Source: Anaerolineales bacterium
GTDB lineage: Bacteria; Chloroflexota; Anaerolineae; Anaerolineales; Villigracilaceae
Assembly: GCA_024763295.1 (NCBI GenBank)
Contig: JANTFU010000163.1
Coordinates: 1-5,728, forward strand
DNA: 5,728 nucleotides
Reading direction: 5' to 3'
Each line of letters starts with the position of its first letter. The stretch's first letter is position 1. The notes beneath the pieces were generated by a model. That model ran no database searches, had not been told where the DNA came from, and saw only the letters and a program-made list of their open reading frames with translations. Of this stretch, positions 5,143 through 5,728 are shown in pieces. The translations under genes were made by a program, and so were the position numbers.

Positions 5143-5728
5143 ATGACCGAATATTTGCCTGAACCTTTCCGCATCAAGATGGTTGAACCGATCCGCTTGC
5201 CGGAACGCAGCGAACGTGAGAACGCGCTCAAAGAAGCCGGTTATAACGTCTTTGCACTCAAGGCTGAAGACATTTTCATCGACATGCTCACGGATTCAGG
5301 GACGGGCGCAATGAGCCAGTTCCAGTGGGCGGCGATGATGATGGGCGACGAAAGTTACGCCGGAGCACGCTCCTTTCAACGGCTGGATGCCGCTGTTCGA
5401 GAAATATTCGGCTTTGCACATTGGATGCCCACCCACCAAGGGCGAGCAGCGGAAGGCATTTTGAGCAGCCTGCTCGTTAAACCGGGCATGTACGTTCCCT
5501 CCAATATGCACTTTGACACCACCGAAGGCAATATCCGCTCGCGCGGCGGGCGCACTGCCAATCTGGTCATCGACGAAGCCTACGACCCGACCAACAAGCA
5601 TCCCTTCAAAGGCAATATGGATATTCAGAAGTTGATTGCTTTCATTCAAGAGACTGGCGTGGAAAATATCCCCTTCGGCATGATGACCATCACCAACAAC
5701 GCCGGTGGCGGGCAGCCCATCTCAATGG
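5143..5728 (+). CDS. tnaA: Tryptophanase family PLP-dependent beta-eliminating lyase, 3' end cut off
   Basis: First 195 residues of an enzyme of the tryptophanase/tyrosine phenol-lyase family (full length about 460), which cleaves tryptophan to indole, or tyrosine to phenol, plus pyruvate and ammonia. It is cytoplasmic and uses pyridoxal phosphate. Seen: LPEPFRIKMVEPI (5-17), DMLTDSGTGAMS (47-58), MMMGDESYAG (65-74) with catalytic Y72, PTHQGRAAE (96-104) with the phosphate-binding Q99-G100-R101, F124 stacking on the cofactor, FKGNMDIQKL (155-164) and ITNNAGGGQP (183-192) with N186. D125 in FDTTEG matches tryptophanase (FDTTQG, Asp137 in E. coli) rather than tyrosine phenol-lyase (FTTT), so tryptophanase is favoured. 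The cofactor lysine and other specificity residues lie beyond the edge. AAAGGAG at 5131-5137 lies five bases before ATG. A terminator-like hairpin in the leader suggests regulated expression. Confidence 0.9.
   Translation, partial: MTEYLPEPFRIKMVEPIRLPERSERENALKEAGYNVFALKAEDIFIDMLTDSGTGAMSQFQWAAMMMGDESYAGARSFQRLDAAVREIFGFAHWMPTHQGRAAEGILSSLLVKPGMYVPSNMHFDTTEGNIRSRGGRTANLVIDEAYDPTNKHPFKGNMDIQKLIAFIQETGVENIPFGMMTITNNAGGGQPISM

Noticed and set aside
5066..5146. Possible 26-codon leader peptide from a TTG at 5066, with AGGGG nine bases upstream and a TGA overlapping the tryptophanase ATG
   Set aside because: It has no ATG or GTG start and no Trp codon, and an open frame of this length is expected by chance fairly often. 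The frame would also run through the hairpin. Worth remembering if ribosome data become available.
5296..5649. Minus-strand reading frame opposite the tryptophanase gene
   Set aside because: The plus strand encodes conserved family motifs throughout, so this is an antisense shadow.

Overview
The window looks like bacterial chromosome, probably from a member of the Chloroflexota close to Anaerolineae. That placement is a moderate-confidence inference. It rests on the Pro/Thr/Ala-rich linker of the secreted lipoprotein, an unusually arranged respiratory complex I cluster, a long NuoH, and a tryptophanase-family enzyme next door. There is no rRNA or other marker to confirm it. No tRNA, rRNA, CRISPR array, insertion sequence or integrase was seen.

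Left part (1-3768, minus strand, read right to left): nuoA, nuoH, nuoJ, nuoK and the first 434 codons of nuoL, which runs off the left edge. These are membrane-arm subunits of the proton-pumping NADH:quinone oxidoreductase (complex I). nuoH-J-K-L are packed 3 to 10 nt apart, and the Shine-Dalgarno of each downstream gene lies in or over the stop codon of the gene before it, so they are clearly one operon. The usual genes between nuoA and nuoH (nuoB to nuoG), and nuoI between nuoH and nuoJ, are absent. The space between nuoA and nuoH instead holds a hairpin plus T7 that looks like an intrinsic terminator or attenuator.

Middle (3769-4062): a non-coding stretch with candidate nuoA promoters and, at 4005-4037, a strong intrinsic terminator for the next gene pair.

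Right-middle (4063-4987, minus strand): a 55-residue single-span membrane protein followed, after one nucleotide, by a 251-residue predicted lipoprotein. Neither is recognised. The small gene has a perfect TATAAT ending seven bases before the A of its ATG and no Shine-Dalgarno, so its mRNA is predicted to be leaderless.

Right edge (5143-5728, plus strand): the first 195 codons of a PLP-dependent beta-eliminating lyase. It fits tryptophanase better than tyrosine phenol-lyase because it has FDTT where tyrosine phenol-lyase has FTTT. It is divergent from the small membrane gene. Its predicted 5' leader of about 116 nt holds a long terminator-like hairpin followed by a T-rich run, although no plus-strand gene precedes it in the window. 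This points to transcription attenuation, and the hairpin loop is also complementary to the RNA just past the T-run. The shared divergent promoter region carries a TTGTGA-N17-TCACAA dyad.
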